A stretch of DNA of 47,297 bases from Lingula anatina (Eukaryota > Brachiopoda > Lingulata > Lingulida > Lingulidae), in assembly GCF_001039355.2 (NCBI RefSeq), contig NW_019775968.1, forward strand, positions 12,859 to 60,155, given 5' to 3'. Of the stretch, positions 13,060 to 24,772 are shown piece after piece (the stretch's first letter is position 1; every line of letters begins with the position of its first letter). The notes under the pieces are model-generated. The model worked only from the letters and a program-made list of their open reading frames with translations. It was not told the origin of the DNA and made no database searches. The position numbers and the translations under genes are program-made.

Positions 13060-13065
13060 AATAAA
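13060..13065 (+). terminator. Polyadenylation signal of gene A
   Basis: AATAAA lies 117 nt after the gene A stop codon. It sits in a block (ATAATTGAAAATAAAACAT) conserved in gene B at 21585, which supports a shared 3' UTR. Confidence 0.7.
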
Positions 13066-13469
13066 ACATATTGGCATTGCATGTAGTATATTTCATTGTT
13101 TTCTTATCACAATATCTTATGCCACCTGTATGGTCTTTATTATGCACATGTTCTCCGCTTGGTTTCTTTTCATTTTATTATGAAGAAAATCTCATCAACA
13201 ACAGCAGTTATTTAATTTTCGTATATGTGAATATTTTAGACATGATATATGCGTGAAAGTTATGGAAATTCACAGATTTTAAACCCTTCATTCACATCCT
13301 TTATTTATCTTCTAGATACAATTGATATCTGGTTTATGTATTTCCATATTTCATTGATTCAACAAGCATTACATGAAACTTATGATCCTTCCGTATCCTT
13401 TCCTTATCATGTGACATGCTTAGCACATGCATAATTTTACAAGTAAATAAAAAAAATCGAATGCAGACT

Positions 13470-13760
13470 ACAAAACTTTTAATACAGAATAAAATGCAGC
13501 TTGGATTCAATATATGGCGCAATTAAATTAACACACTTCTTAGATAAACACTTTTTCCATTAGTCTTACAATTAATTTCATATATTCCAAAAAAGTCATG
13601 CTGGCATCCATTATCACGTCAAGCCAGTGATTGGTATCAATGTAGTGATGGAATAAGGAATATGATTGAAAATGCTCCAAAAGCAGGCGTGGAGGTTCAG
13701 GAGAAATGTCCTGTACTGTTCATTTTGGATATTATAATATATATTTTTATTTAAATTAAT
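13470..13760. repeat. R-family repeat 3' of gene A
   Basis: TTAATACAGAATAA..TGCAGCTTGG, TTTTTCCATTAGTCTTAC, ATCCATTATCACGTCAAGC and GGTTCAGGAGAAATGTCCTGT match the R unit of the 1.8-9 kb array in order. The counterpart near 22.10-22.37 kb shows R was already 3' of the gene before the A/B duplication. Confidence 0.65.
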
Positions 13761-13911
13761 ACACCGTAATTTATACCACAGCTGTTTGCACGCACGACTG
13801 CACGCGCGTGCACAGGAATACAGAGTATGGTCTGAGAGGGAGCACTTAAACATGCAAGAGCAGCCAATGTGCCTGCAACACAGTCAAATCTACGAATTTT
13901 CTATAGCTGTC

Positions 13912-15628
13912 ATTCTTTGCTAGTGGTTACAAAATGTCGAATTTGACCGAAAAGTTCAAACTCTCTCTGGGAAGATGTAATTTTGCGATGTGATAGCTAC
14001 ACCATCACAGTTTATCATTTCATAAAAAGGGAAATAGCAGCTGCCCTTTTTAGGGCACACAGGAGAGTTGAACAGCTATACCCACCAAATCCAAGACGCG
14101 TTACCCTGGGTAATATATTTTGCACAAACTGATGAAAGTCTAATGGAATGTTTTCAGTTTTAGTTTAAATCATAAGGGGGTGTTGTCTCTGGTTTTGAAG
14201 AATTTAATCCACATTTCATAATTAATAAAAATGGTGAATATGTGGGTCACGGTAACGTTATTGACGCGGGTACAAAAACTTTTTATAATCATGTAAATAA
14301 TAACAATATTTTTGCTATTATCCATACACACTTCAATCATGAGGGGCACACCACTTTCACATGCTTTTAAAATGGAATTGACAAACACAGAGGAATAATG
14401 CACATATTTTGTTTACTGTAACTCTGTCACATGGGACACACACTGAACAAAGTTGATCTAAATAATGTTCCAGATTGTAGTTTTTTATCAGAATTATTAT
14501 TTTTACTATTATTTTAACACAATAAAGTTCAGTTAAATACAAAATTTAACAAAATGAAGTTCAGTGTAACACAAAGTACATAATTTATAACATTCTTCCT
14601 GACATCTGTGGACCAATGGTGATATCTGTTCTGTGCTCACTAAGGCATCCATTCTTGGGATTCCGAAAAAAATCACACAAAGAATCTGTTAACTCTGATA
14701 ACGAACAATGGATAACTTAAGATCAAAAATAGTTTATTGCTTATTCAAATAAAGTACAGTGCATTATGAGTGGCAAACACGCATTACTGAGACACATTTT
14801 CTTCACCCATTTTCGGAGCTTCATTGCGTAACGTAAGTGTTGCGAGTAATCCATTATTGCTGTTTTACAGACGGTTAAATATTAAACGCACGGAATACAG
14901 TGTAGCAGCTTAATTTAAGACAAAACTGAAAAAATCATTCAATTTCGATGATTGAGTTTTCGAGAACAAGAGAACATGAATACGGTATCACCGCGTCACC
15001 ATGTTCAATATGACCTTTAGTCCCCCATGTGACACAGACGCAAAACGAAAGTTCAGACGAAGTCACCATACTTATAGATGGGTAAAAATCAATCGGTACA
15101 CAAATATGTTGAAACAATTGAAGAAAAATGAAACGAAACTCATTATTTCTCACCTTCATACAAAGAAGATCCCAATAAACAATCCTGTGGCGGTTAAATC
15201 GAGGGAATTACACCTGTGCCCTGCATCCTATCTCGACAGCGTCACTGCATGATATGTTATCAGCATGGGACACGCGCCAGTTTGAGCTGGTTTTTCAGTG
15301 TGCAAAAGAAGCTATTCGTGTGTAAGACGTCATCAGTTAGTGAGTATGGAAGAAGATCGCTATCGATGTGTAATTTTCACGCGGCATTTTAAAGTCGTCT
15401 GATAAAAATCGATCTCTGAAGTTTCAGCGTAACGAACGTGATATAGGGACGCGGTGAAGAAAAATCGACCTTGTTGAGCAATAAATGTGAAATTCTTAAG
15501 AAAACTGATATTATCATGGACTTCGTGGCACAAACTAACCGACATACTACTTTGGACGATTGAAGAGTTTTAATACGGACAGATAGGATTAGATGAAATT
15601 TTCATTGGGGTGGGACACCCCAAGATGT
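13912..15628. other. Stretch present in block A, absent from block B
   Basis: Block B runs directly from TACAGCTGT to TGTTCTTGAAGC (about 22513-22530). In block A the same flanks are separated by about 1.7 kb. This is either an insertion in A or a deletion in B. I recognised no transposase, TIR or splice-framed exon. The 83-codon frame at 15001-15252 has no motif and is not called. Confidence 0.45.
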
Positions 15629-15835
15629 GTTCTTGAAGCTGAATAAAACATACACGCTTCACCTCAAAGTTAATAAATAAATAATTTTTTTAAAAATGTG
15701 CACAACTGTTATTTGGTGGCTTGTCTCAATTGTGCCACATTTAACGCGAAAAGTGTGACACGTACTGACAATGCACTAAAGGCATATCATGTGGATCAGA
15801 CCTTTATATAGCAAAAAGAACAACATCAACAACAA

Positions 15836-15870
15836 CAATAATAATAATAATAATAATAATGATAATAATA
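15836..15870. repeat. (AAT)n microsatellite
   Basis: A run of AAT trinucleotides with minor interruptions. Shorter related runs occur in block B near 22743. Confidence 0.85.
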
Positions 15871-16003
15871 ATTATCTTATAATGAGATAAAACAGTTCAC
15901 TCTGTTAGACTTGGTCAAAACTGAAGTACCTGTTCAGGTGAAGATAAACAGGGTGGGTTTCATAATATCAAACATGGAACCACGTCACAGCTATCGCATC
16001 TGT

Positions 16004-16008
<5 letters not shown>

Positions 16009-16081
<73 letters not shown>

Positions 16082-16110
16082 TATGGGAATATATATATAT
16101 TCCCATAGTA
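16009..16110. repeat. (TA)n tract ending in a 32-bp perfect palindrome
   Basis: A long TA tract (16009-16080) runs into TACTATGGGAATATAT followed by its exact reverse complement (16079-16110). Block B (about 22965-22990) has only a short AAATATATTCCTACGG at this place, so the tract expanded or contracted after duplication. Confidence 0.9.
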
Positions 16111-16439
16111 AAAAGTGTCATCCCTACCGCAATTATGGTACAATTAAGTCAGCACCATGCAGAAGTCGATTGCAGGTCATGTTGTCGAGATGAAGGTTAC
16201 GAGTTCTATATGACAATAAGATTAATGATGGCAGGACAGTGAAGATAAACAGTATTCGCAATCAAATTAATTTCATATAAAGTAAGGCATCATCATGTGG
16301 TTTTTCAAATATAATACATATAGATATTCTTTTCCCGCGGTTTTGCCATTTTGCTTATTAAGGATATGAATATTTAAGGGTGAAATAAAGAAAGTACCGC
16401 CCTAACTTTCTGAAAAGGAAAGTTTTCAATTAAAACGTA

Positions 16440-16740
16440 TTACCACCTAATTACATGTTGCAGAGACGAGTCCATGTAACAAAACCTAGCATAGAGAAAG
16501 ACGAAAAGAAATATGTTGAATACCAAACCAAGATATAGAAATGTCATTAAGTGTATGAGAGAACAGACCAAGGTGAAGGATGTGCTGATACCAGTCAAAG
16601 AAATGGAATGGAAATGGATTGGACTTGTCAGTAAAATTAAGGATGACAATCAGACTGACAGAATGGACACCAACACGTGGTGATAGGAAGCCAGGAGATG
16701 AAGAAATCAGTTGGGCGAGTACCGAAAAAGGATGTTATCT
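16440..16740 (+). mobile_element. Decayed LINE 3' end, RTE/jockey-like RT tail (copy A)
   Basis: Conceptual translation in shifting frames gives KEMEWKWIGL, then RMDTNTW-like pieces equivalent to W.WTGHV.R..D....EWTP..GDRKPG. This is the C-terminal signature common in endonuclease/RT LINE proteins. Stops and frameshifts show it is dead. It matches the better copy at 23.29-23.70 kb and so predates the block duplication. It is cut off around 16740. Confidence 0.7.
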
Positions 16741-16744
16741 TCTA

Positions 16745-18700
16745 ACTTCAAATAACAGTATTTGTGTTGAACCTTCGATGTATCTCTGGCTACGATCGAC
16801 CTGTTTCTAAGCAAGAGACTTTCTCATTTTGTCCAATAGTATTCTGGACCTCTCTCTTTCATACAGTCCAGATTAGTATCCCAACATTACCCTATGGGAT
16901 ACAAATCAAGAGATAAAACAATGTCAGGAAGCTCACTTGCTCAACTACTTCTACATGTAAATATAAATAGTTGTGTTAGCCTGGCACGGTAAGGTTGGGC
17001 ATCACATGGAAATGCAATGGTCATAATGGGCTGTAGTACAGTTAGGGGACCATCTGCGTCCTCACGATTTCCTTCAGAACACCTTGGTTGGTTTGACACA
17101 ATAGTGAAAGGCAAGTCACAAATGTGCTAAACCACCGCCGCGACCAATTGTTTTCACCACACAGTTTCCAGAAAATGTGAACTAATATCATGTTGAACAC
17201 AGACTTAGCCATCAAAACAACAAAGAAGGAATCTCAATTTATAAAAAAAACTTACATGCCACCAATGAAGCAACGAACTGTAAAAAAGTTGACGGACCCA
17301 ATTTAAGTGTGGTTCATTCTTTATTGGAATGTAAGAGGTTTCTTGTGCGATCTGCTTTACCCTAGGCCATCACTGAGAAGACTGCAGTTTACTGCTCCTC
17401 AGGGAAACCAGGTTTGGCAGGTCATTGTCACTTTATATAGAATTTGCTGACAATGCCCTGTCAGCAAATAATATATCTGGTACATGTAGAGTGTATAATC
17501 CTCTATGGCACTGTATCAATGCCATTTAATGTGTATGTAGTTCGTCAAAATGTTATTTAAAATTCACTTTGTTTTTCTCCTTTGTTTGCCTTCATTTATA
17601 TACGCTCTGCTGTTTTCGAAAACGGCTTACGAGCGCACAATGCATACACTGTGCACGCAGATTTTACCACTTATACTATCAGCGCTCCCAGTGCCTAACC
17701 AGAACAAACCAGTGTGGCCATTGCATCATTCGACGTTCCGTCAGTGCAAAATCTCCGAACGTTTAACGTCACATTTTCCTCGGTTGACATGTCTTTGTCC
17801 TCTCTTTTATAATTATATTTTATAATTTCTCAATTCTTGCAAATTTGCAGCAAATTTGTGATGATGAATTTTAATTCATTAAGAGTCAGTTTACTCTAAA
17901 TTAGAACTTCAGTGATAAGTAGGATGTTATGTCATTTGGCTTTTTTTCATCAATGCTGCTTACATCATTATTTGAATTGGAAGCTCCGTCATTTAAATGG
18001 ATAAACTTCAAGTCTTTCAAATTAATTAAAATACTGTTCAAATATTTAAAAGCATTCAACAGCAGATGATTAGTCATTATAACAATCATTGAATAGTAGC
18101 AATGCATTATTATTTACAGAACCTACAGAATAAACATCAACTGATCGAAGTCACCATGACGTCCCGAAAAGGGGGTCAATATTTTTTTTCTACACGTTTC
18201 TCGGTACTTCCTTAATACAAAGGGTACGGCATATCACTTTACAGCGCTTTAACTTTTTTTTAGTTACGTACAAGCCAAATGTTTTTGTGCCAAGTGTATG
18301 GAATAGGGGCATAAGAAACTGAGTAAAAATTGCAGATAAAATGACGATTTTAAGATATACCTCCACGACAAAATGGCACAATATTTTTGTAAACAGCATG
18401 ATGATATCAAATAGTATACATCAGATAAAAGACAATCTTCTTCCGAACAAAACCGCATCTAGAAAACTTGGTGTTTTGGTTGAATAGTAACTTTCACCGA
18501 CTTAACAATGTATCGACTTCATAAAAAAAGGTCGAAGATTCAGAATCTGAAATTTAACCGTGGCTCAATTTATCAATCTTGAATAACAACTGAAGTGGTT
18601 TATATCGCCATAAAGCTTATTGAATTGGTTTTCTCACAACACTAATATCTCTTTCACGTTCTTTAAAAAATATCAGTTTTTGATATAATTCAAAATTCGG
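16745..18700. other. Intergenic, no gene recognised
   Basis: This is unique-looking AT-rich sequence between the end of block A and the MITE at 18710. Overlapping 60-90-codon frames around 17550-17825 have no motif or splice support. Confidence 0.4.
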
Positions 18701-18709
18701 CACCCATAC

Positions 18710-18879
18710 CAGGGGCGGATTCAGAGATGTTTTCTGACAGTCTTCCAAATTATCTTTGTTGATCCATCCACCATTTTTGACCGTCTTCCGACAGAAAAAA
18801 AATTAGATACCCGTCAATGTAAACTTGATAATCTGACCGTCTTCCGGAAGACCCAGAAGACGGCCTAAATCCGCCCCTG
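18710..18879. mobile_element. hAT-like MITE, 170 bp
   Basis: The terminal inverted repeats are CAGGGGCGGATTCAG on the left and CTAAATCCGCCCCTG on the right. They are flanked by CATAC on both sides. The CAGGGGCGGAT start is typical of hAT-derived MITEs. The interior shows further inverted pairs (GACCGTCTTCCG / GGAAGAC). Family assignment is by terminus only; a hAT would normally give an 8-bp duplication. Confidence 0.75.
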
Positions 18880-18960
18880 CATACAAACTGCCAAGTTGCC
18901 ATTGTATATTAACAACAACGTATTATTCTTACCTAAATCGTCAACTTTAGGCAACTAACC

Positions 18961-19218
18961 TGAAATATCCGAAAACGTTTCCTTTCTCGCCGATAGTAAT
19001 ACACCCACGGCAAGCAAGTAATGATTTGACTTGCTGTTAAACATGTTCAACATGAAACAGGAGCATAACATTTTGCAGACAAATGTGCATGAAATATCCG
19101 AAAACTTTTCCTTTCTCACCGATAGTAATACACCCATGGCAAGCAAGTAATGATTTTACTTGCTGTTAAACATGTTCAACATGAAACAGGAGCATAACAT
19201 TTTGCAGACAAATGTGCA
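18961..19218. repeat. Two-copy tandem duplication, period 129 bp
   Basis: TGAAATATCCGAAAAC starts at 18961 and 19090. The intervening 129 bp are almost identical in both copies, so the duplication is recent. Confidence 0.9.
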
Positions 19219-19529
19219 TGCGCACAACCTTCGCAGCGAGTTAAAAGACGTCCAAAGTAGTTGTAAATTTACAGGAATATTGGCACTGAAAACCACATTG
19301 ATATAACGAAACTAGACACTTACTTCAGCGCCCCTTTGTAAGTTACAACCGTAGGACATTGACAGCAATCATTGATAATTTCATTTGTGTAGCTAAATTT
19401 TCAGCATAAAGTTTGTACCTTAATTTTCTTTTCTTCCTTATAATTATATATGCAATAAATCGACCCCAATTAAGCGAGGATTATGTGGCAAACACCAGTA
19501 GCACCCTTGCCGACGAGGGGTCTATCTTT

Positions 19530-19725
19530 GGGGAGGTTTCGCTATCCCGGCCCGACAACTAGCTCGCCGAGAACAATTCTCGTTCCCGATCAGCGCTCCG
19601 ACATCCAGCGCCTGGTTCTCGGAATCCGTCAACGAGAAAACAAGCGCAAAAAGTGATGACGTTATACGCAATTTCTTCAAATTATCGGCGCGCTGGTTCT
19701 CGGGCCGGGATTGCGAAACCTCCCC
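19530..19725. mobile_element. MITE with GGGGAGGTTTCGC termini, 196 bp
   Basis: GGGGAGGTTTCGC.ATCCCGGCC on the left is mirrored by GGCCGGGAT.GCGAAACCTCCCC on the right. Partial inverted symmetry extends outward (GGGGTCTAT / ATAGACGCGG). It is GC-richer than its surroundings. It lies in a segment present in block B and missing from block A, so it arrived after, or was lost since, the duplication. Superfamily not assigned. Confidence 0.75.
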
Positions 19726-20091
19726 TTTTATAGACGCGGTCCCTTGGCGGGTTTTAACGCATTCATGCGAGACGTGCGGTTATACGAGATACACCACGTC
19801 CGAGTCTTTCGTTTTTCACTTCCACCGTGGTCTAAATTTTCATTAGTTCATGTGAATTCCCAGTATATTAAATGTATACAATAATTATTTATTTGAAAAG
19901 AAAAAGGTAATTGAGAGTTTATATTTTTAATATAAAACATAAAAGTATCGGAACATATATAAGTAAGAGACGAGACACAAGAAACTGGATGAACATATCA
20001 ACACCTTGGCCACCTTTATCAAATATTTTCATGGCTGAAATCCTGTTCTATTTTAGCAAAAAGTACAGATCACTAAATCTGCTAAAGAGCG

Positions 20092-21466
20092 ATGATTTTA
20101 TTGATCTTCTGCAGCCTTGTTGTGGGGTTGATGGCGATTGGCAATGATACTCCTGATGATTCGTACTGTAAGTAAAGGACTCAATGAGATAAATTTATCC
20201 ATTTTTTTCTGTAAGGACTGGGGATAATTTAGAGAAGTTGTAGAGCTTCAAGTAAGCGTATTAACATGCGTCTGATGCAGATAATTATTTTTAGTTAACA
20301 TACACAAATTCCTGTGTAATGAAAAAATAATGGGTTGCGTTATTTTAAAAATAATAACAAATCAAGAAATAATTATCAATCCAAAATACATTTCAGAAAT
20401 GTGAGCTATGCAAACTGATAGAGAATGCCAAACATGTAATTACTTGTGCAACTTTTTTTTTAGTCGGGTGCCATCCCAACCCTTGCGAAAACGGTGGCAC
20501 GTGCATAGAGGGTAAAGAGGCAAATCCAAAAGTCTTTTACAAGTGCATTTGTGCCGCAGGATTTTCTGGATACCGGTGCACCGTCGGTAAGTCTCTCCAG
20601 TTTTTAAGTCTGCATGTCTGACATCTGCTTTTGGACTGGGTGTATAGCGACTGATAATTCTACATTGTTTTGCAGCAAAAAATCGGGACACAAAATAATA
20701 AAAAAGGAAAAGATTTGAGTATCCCTTTAATCAAAAGCTAACTACCAGTCGTTTTTGCATACATTTTAAAGAAAGTCCAGATTTACACCAATTAATGTGG
20801 CCGTTTTAAATAAATATATTATCTTACGTCAGATTTTTTTTTATTTGTGGGCGTGGGCGACGGGTTTAAATGCGCCAGTTAGTATCACGAAGGTCGAATC
20901 AGGCAAGATCGGGACCTGGTCTGACAGGAATGGTAGTACTAGGAATGCAAGTAGCTCGGGGTCCCATATCATTAGCACACGTTAAGGTTACTCGTATTTG
21001 GGTTAGAATATGGGAGGGATGTCACCATTACATAATAATGGGGGATTGTCTACGGTTCCTAGCGGACTACCAATCCTGTCACACTGGTCCCAAAAAAACT
21101 ACCATAGTCAGTTTTATTGGCGAAAGGTTATAGACCACCCAAGTTAAGACCACCCAAGTTATACTGCGTGGGTTTTCAGTATTTTATCCACGGATCTGTT
21201 AGACCGCGGATCTGATAGTCCGCAGATCATCTTTGGTTGTGAATGTCGCCATAGATATCAAGGGAATGGGTTCCATGAGGGTGACCTACTCTTTACAATG
21301 TGAGCTACTATTTACAGTGAAGAGATATGCGATGGGTGCCCATCGGCGCATTTATATTATTATTATTATCATTATGTGTGCTTTTCATGTACTGAATGTA
21401 CAAACAAGAACTCGTTTAAAAAATGTGGACATAAAACATACCGTTTGTTTATTTCTTACAGGATAG
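20092..21466 (+). CDS. Secreted single-EGF peptide (EGF gene B), exon-loss paralog of A
   Basis: Coding exons are inferred at 20092-20167, 20464-20586 and 21462-21466, giving 67 aa. The signal peptide (MILLIFCSLVVGLMAIGN) is nearly identical to A's. The EGF exon keeps all six cysteines and the phase-1 boundaries, with NGGTCIEGK and GFSGYRC landmarks. The second EGF exon of A survives only as its last ~30 bp (about 20851-20881, GTGGGCGACGGG), its donor changed from GTAAGT to GTTAGT. Because introns are phase 1, joining exon 2 directly to the last exon gives TVG-stop, a clean ending. No first-exon/promoter copy lies upstream in this block. It may be a functional short paralog, a pseudogene, or a set of alternative exons of gene A. 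Coding preservation favours function. Confidence 0.5.
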
Positions 21467-21584
21467 AAGAAATGAAGTTCTCCCCAAAAAAAAATTAACA
21501 CAGAAGAGCACAGATGGAAGAACAATTGGACATGCATTTTAAAATATATGAAATTGGTGTATCAATTCAATTATTATAATTGAA

Positions 21585-21590
21585 AATAAA
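21585..21590 (+). terminator. Polyadenylation signal of gene B
   Basis: AATAAA in the same conserved 3' UTR context as gene A. Confidence 0.65.
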
Positions 21591-22099
21591 ACATTTTGGC
21601 ATTGCATGTAGTACATTTCAGTGTTTACTTATCACAACATCTTATGCCATTTGTATGGTCCTTATTATTTTTCATTTTATGACGAAAAAATCAAATCGAC
21701 AACAACATTTACTTAATTGAAATTTTTGAGCTGTGTATACAATTCAATGAAGTGTGTTCCATGAAAAATATATTTCTATTTTTTAAATTTTGCTTTCTAG
21801 TTGTTCAAATTTTATACAGATTTTAATTACGTGTATGTGAATATAATAATAATGTCAGACATGAAAATATCCGTGAAAGTTGTGGTAATTCACATATATA
21901 AAACCCTTTATTCAGGCTCAGAAATATATCACCTGAGACTTTTCATAACCTTTTCTTCATCTTCTTGACAAGTGTTCAGTTCTTTTTTTCTAGTTATTAT
22001 ATTTCAGATAAAATTGCTATCTGATTTCCATATTTCATTGATTCAACAAGCATAACGTACAACTTATGATTCTACCGCTAAGTGCAAGTATCGTTAAAA

Positions 22100-22370
22100 C
22101 AATCGAATACAGAATACAGGACCTTTAATGTACGGCAGCTTGAATTCAATGTATGGCGCAGTTAAACAGAGTTTGTTAACAAACACAAGCAATTTCTTAT
22201 ATTACAAAGCGTCATCCTGTCATCCATTATCACGTCAAGCCAGTGGGAAGTATCAATGTAGAGATGAAATAAGTACATTGGTCGATAATGCTTCAAAAGC
22301 AGGTTCAGGAGAGATGTTTTGAACGGTTAGTTTTGGATGTTATTTAACCCACCACGCTCTGATGAACACC
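22100..22370. repeat. R-family repeat 3' of gene B
   Basis: ATCCATTATCACGTCAAGC, GGTTCAGGAGAGATGTTTTG and TTTTGGATGTTATTTAACCCACCAC match the R unit (TTTTGGAGGTTAATCCACCAC in the upstream array). It is collinear with the copy after gene A. Confidence 0.6.
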
Positions 22371-23289
22371 ACTCAGCTGTTCCACACGCAACCATATGCG
22401 CGTGCGCAATGACGCAGAAAATGGCCTTTAATTAAGTGGAGAGGGAGAACTTTCCCATGTAGTTGTAGTCAATGTACCTGCAACACAGTCAACTCTACGA
22501 AGATTATACTATACAGCTGTAGATATGTTCTTGAAGCCGAATAAACCATACACGTTTCACTTAAAAATTAATTCACTTATTTAAAAAAACTGATGGATGG
22601 TAGAAATAAACAGAAATACAGTAGTGTTGTGTACACGACTGTGATTTGGTGGCTTGTCTTGATTGTGCCTTGTTTAACGCGAAATGCGTGGCAAGTACTG
22701 GCAATGTACTAACGGCATACCGTGTGGATCAAACATTTATATGATAATAATAATAATAATAAATTTGAATTGTTTTTAATGATATCAAAAATCTTCAGTC
22801 ATGATACCCAGTAGATATACACACATTTGATTTAGCTGTTTCGTTTGTGCACTCTGTTAGACTTGGTCAAAACTGAATTATCTGATTAGGTGAAGATAAA
22901 CAGAGTGGGTTTGATAATATCATTATAAACATGGAACAGAGTCACAACTATCGCATCCGTTCTCATGTATAAATATATTCCTACGGTAAAAGTGTCATCC
23001 CTACCGCAATTATGGTACAATTATGTTAGCACCAAGTATGCAATATATATAAAAGTCGATCGCAGGCCATGTTGTCGAGATGAAGGTTATGAGTTCTATA
23101 TGACAATATGATTAATGATGCCATGACAGTGAATATAAACAGCTATTCGCAGTCGAAGGCATTTCGTATGAAGTAATTTCTATTCCCACAGTTTTGCCAT
23201 TTTGCTTCTCAGGGATATATTTTAGTGTAACATAAAGAAATAACCCCCCTAATTGTCTGAGAAGGAAAGTGTTCAATGCATCCGTATTG

Positions 23290-23705
23290 TCAGCTACTTA
23301 CATGGGACAGAGGCGTGTCCATGGAACAAAAGCTACAAGTAGCAGAGAGAAAGACGTAAAGATATATGTTGAACACCAAACCAAGATATAGAAATGTCAG
23401 TTGATAAGAGAACAGACCAAGTTGAAGAAAGTGCTGATAACAATCAAAGAAATGGAATGGAAATGGACAGGGCATGTCCGTAGAACTAAGGATGACATAT
23501 GGGCAGAATGGACACCAACACATGGAGATAGGAAACAAGGAAAGTCACTCAGGAGATGGAAAGATGAGTTAGACGAGTACTGAAAAAATGGAAGTCCAAA
23601 ACTCAAGACAGAATGTAATGGTAGAAGGATGCTGAGTCCTATGTTCAGCAGTGGAGCACTTTAGGCTCTGAATGATGACGATGATGATGATCATGATGAT
23701 GAAAG
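23290..23705 (+). mobile_element. Decayed LINE 3' end, RTE/jockey-like RT tail (copy B)
   Basis: Translation gives LEQKLQVAERK with a stop, MLNTKPRYRN, then an open piece containing MEWKWTGHVRRTKDD and EWTPTHGDRKQGK followed by RRWKDELDEY. This is the C-terminal signature of non-LTR retrotransposon endonuclease/RT proteins. It ends in a (TGATGA)-rich tail (23677-23702), as RTE-type elements do. Internal stops show it is inactive, though better preserved than copy A, which lacks this tail. Confidence 0.8.
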
Positions 23706-24640
23706 AAAGTCATGCCATTTTATTTGACTCTTATGTCGTTTGAAGTATGACACTGTCATTGGCTAACTTTCACAGAGTCTGTACCATCAAATAAAATTTC
23801 AGAAGAACAGCGTTCTTTTATGTCAAACTTTAAAGTGCTTTGTAACTACAGTACCAGTGTTTTCTGTATTATTTTCAGAAGAATAACTTCCTTTGATGTC
23901 TAACTTTAGAGTGCTTATTAGCAACCTACCAGCACATTTTCTCCCAGCCAAAGTATTGATTACACATGTATATACTGATGTACATATATACTAGAATGAG
24001 TGGAGTTTCTAATATGCTCTTCTTATTTTCACAATACAGCTGTTTAGGGTGAAATAAAAATTGTGCAAGAAGGTCTAAATATTCTATTATACTTTGCTCA
24101 TCGTATGGAGAATAACATTTAAATCAATTTACTTTTAAAGATGTGTGTGTTATGGATTGTTATACGACATAGATTTGTAATACTAGGATATCAGCTACAT
24201 ATACAGTACAATGTATATAGCAAGTCAAAAATGTTTCTATAAAATGATTTTTCTCTGTAAAACATCTGTTCTTCATGGAATAATTGAGTCGATCGAGAGT
24301 GACGCTACACATACGTCTTTCCTGGTGACACACACACACACAGACACACACACACACACACACACACGGGTATTTTCCGGTTATACTGCCGTATTGATAA
24401 ATCTCGCATAGGAAGTGGTTGTTAATCGCAAACTACAAATGCATCAGATATGATTAGCTGTTCTGATTCCATCAAGAGATTAGCAGCTGGTTCGAGATAG
24501 CTAAATAAGCGAGTGAACCGCTCACGATACAGTAGCAGCTATGGCACAAAAAGACCCGGATGATTTCAAACATTTTCTTTGATGTGAGCTTTTGAAGTGC
24601 TTGGTAACTACCTGTATGTTTTGAAGGCTTGCAAATTACA
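23706..24640. other. Intergenic, no gene recognised; CA repeat
   Basis: A (CA)n microsatellite lies at about 24328-24366. No coding sequence was recognised. The 3' part is the upstream flank of the cysteine-rich peptide gene. Confidence 0.5.
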
Positions 24641-24646
24641 AAGCAG

Positions 24647-24772
24647 TATATAAATGATTCATCCTGCCAAAAGTGTCATATAGATCTGAAACATCCATCA
24701 GTGATCATTCGACTCGAGAAACGCTTACAGAACAAGAAGTTCCATTTAATTTGTTTGCCTTACTGGAGCCGG
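24647..24772 (+). promoter_or_regulatory. TATA box and non-coding first exon of the cysteine-rich peptide gene
   Basis: TATATAAA at 24647-24654 sits the expected distance before a stretch ending in GAGCCGG|GTAAGT (donor at 24773). The next acceptor in phase with a signal-peptide ATG is TTCTTCAG at 25514. I infer a first exon from about 24680 to 24772. The start point is not determined. Confidence 0.5.

Larger units (their letters stand above)
19360..23600. repeat. Segmental duplicate (block B) of 9609-16740
   Basis: Collinear similarity starts at GACAGCAATCATTGAT.ATTTCATTTGT (9609 and 19361). It continues through exons 1, 2 and 4, the 3' UTR, the R repeat, the TA/palindrome site and the LINE tail. 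B is shorter because it lacks two A stretches (about 1.5 kb in intron 2 and 1.7 kb in the 3' flank). It carries extra sequence at about 19455-19845. The duplicated block begins downstream of A's promoter and non-coding first exon. Confidence 0.85.

Noticed and set aside
15001-15252. 83-codon frame (MFNMTFSPPCDTDAKRKF...)
   Set aside because: No domain, signal peptide or splice context, and it lies in a stretch missing from block B. Probably chance.
23290-23606. Minus-strand frames of 69-82 codons opposite the LINE tail
   Set aside because: Antisense shadows of the W.WTGHV/EWTP...RW LINE fragment.
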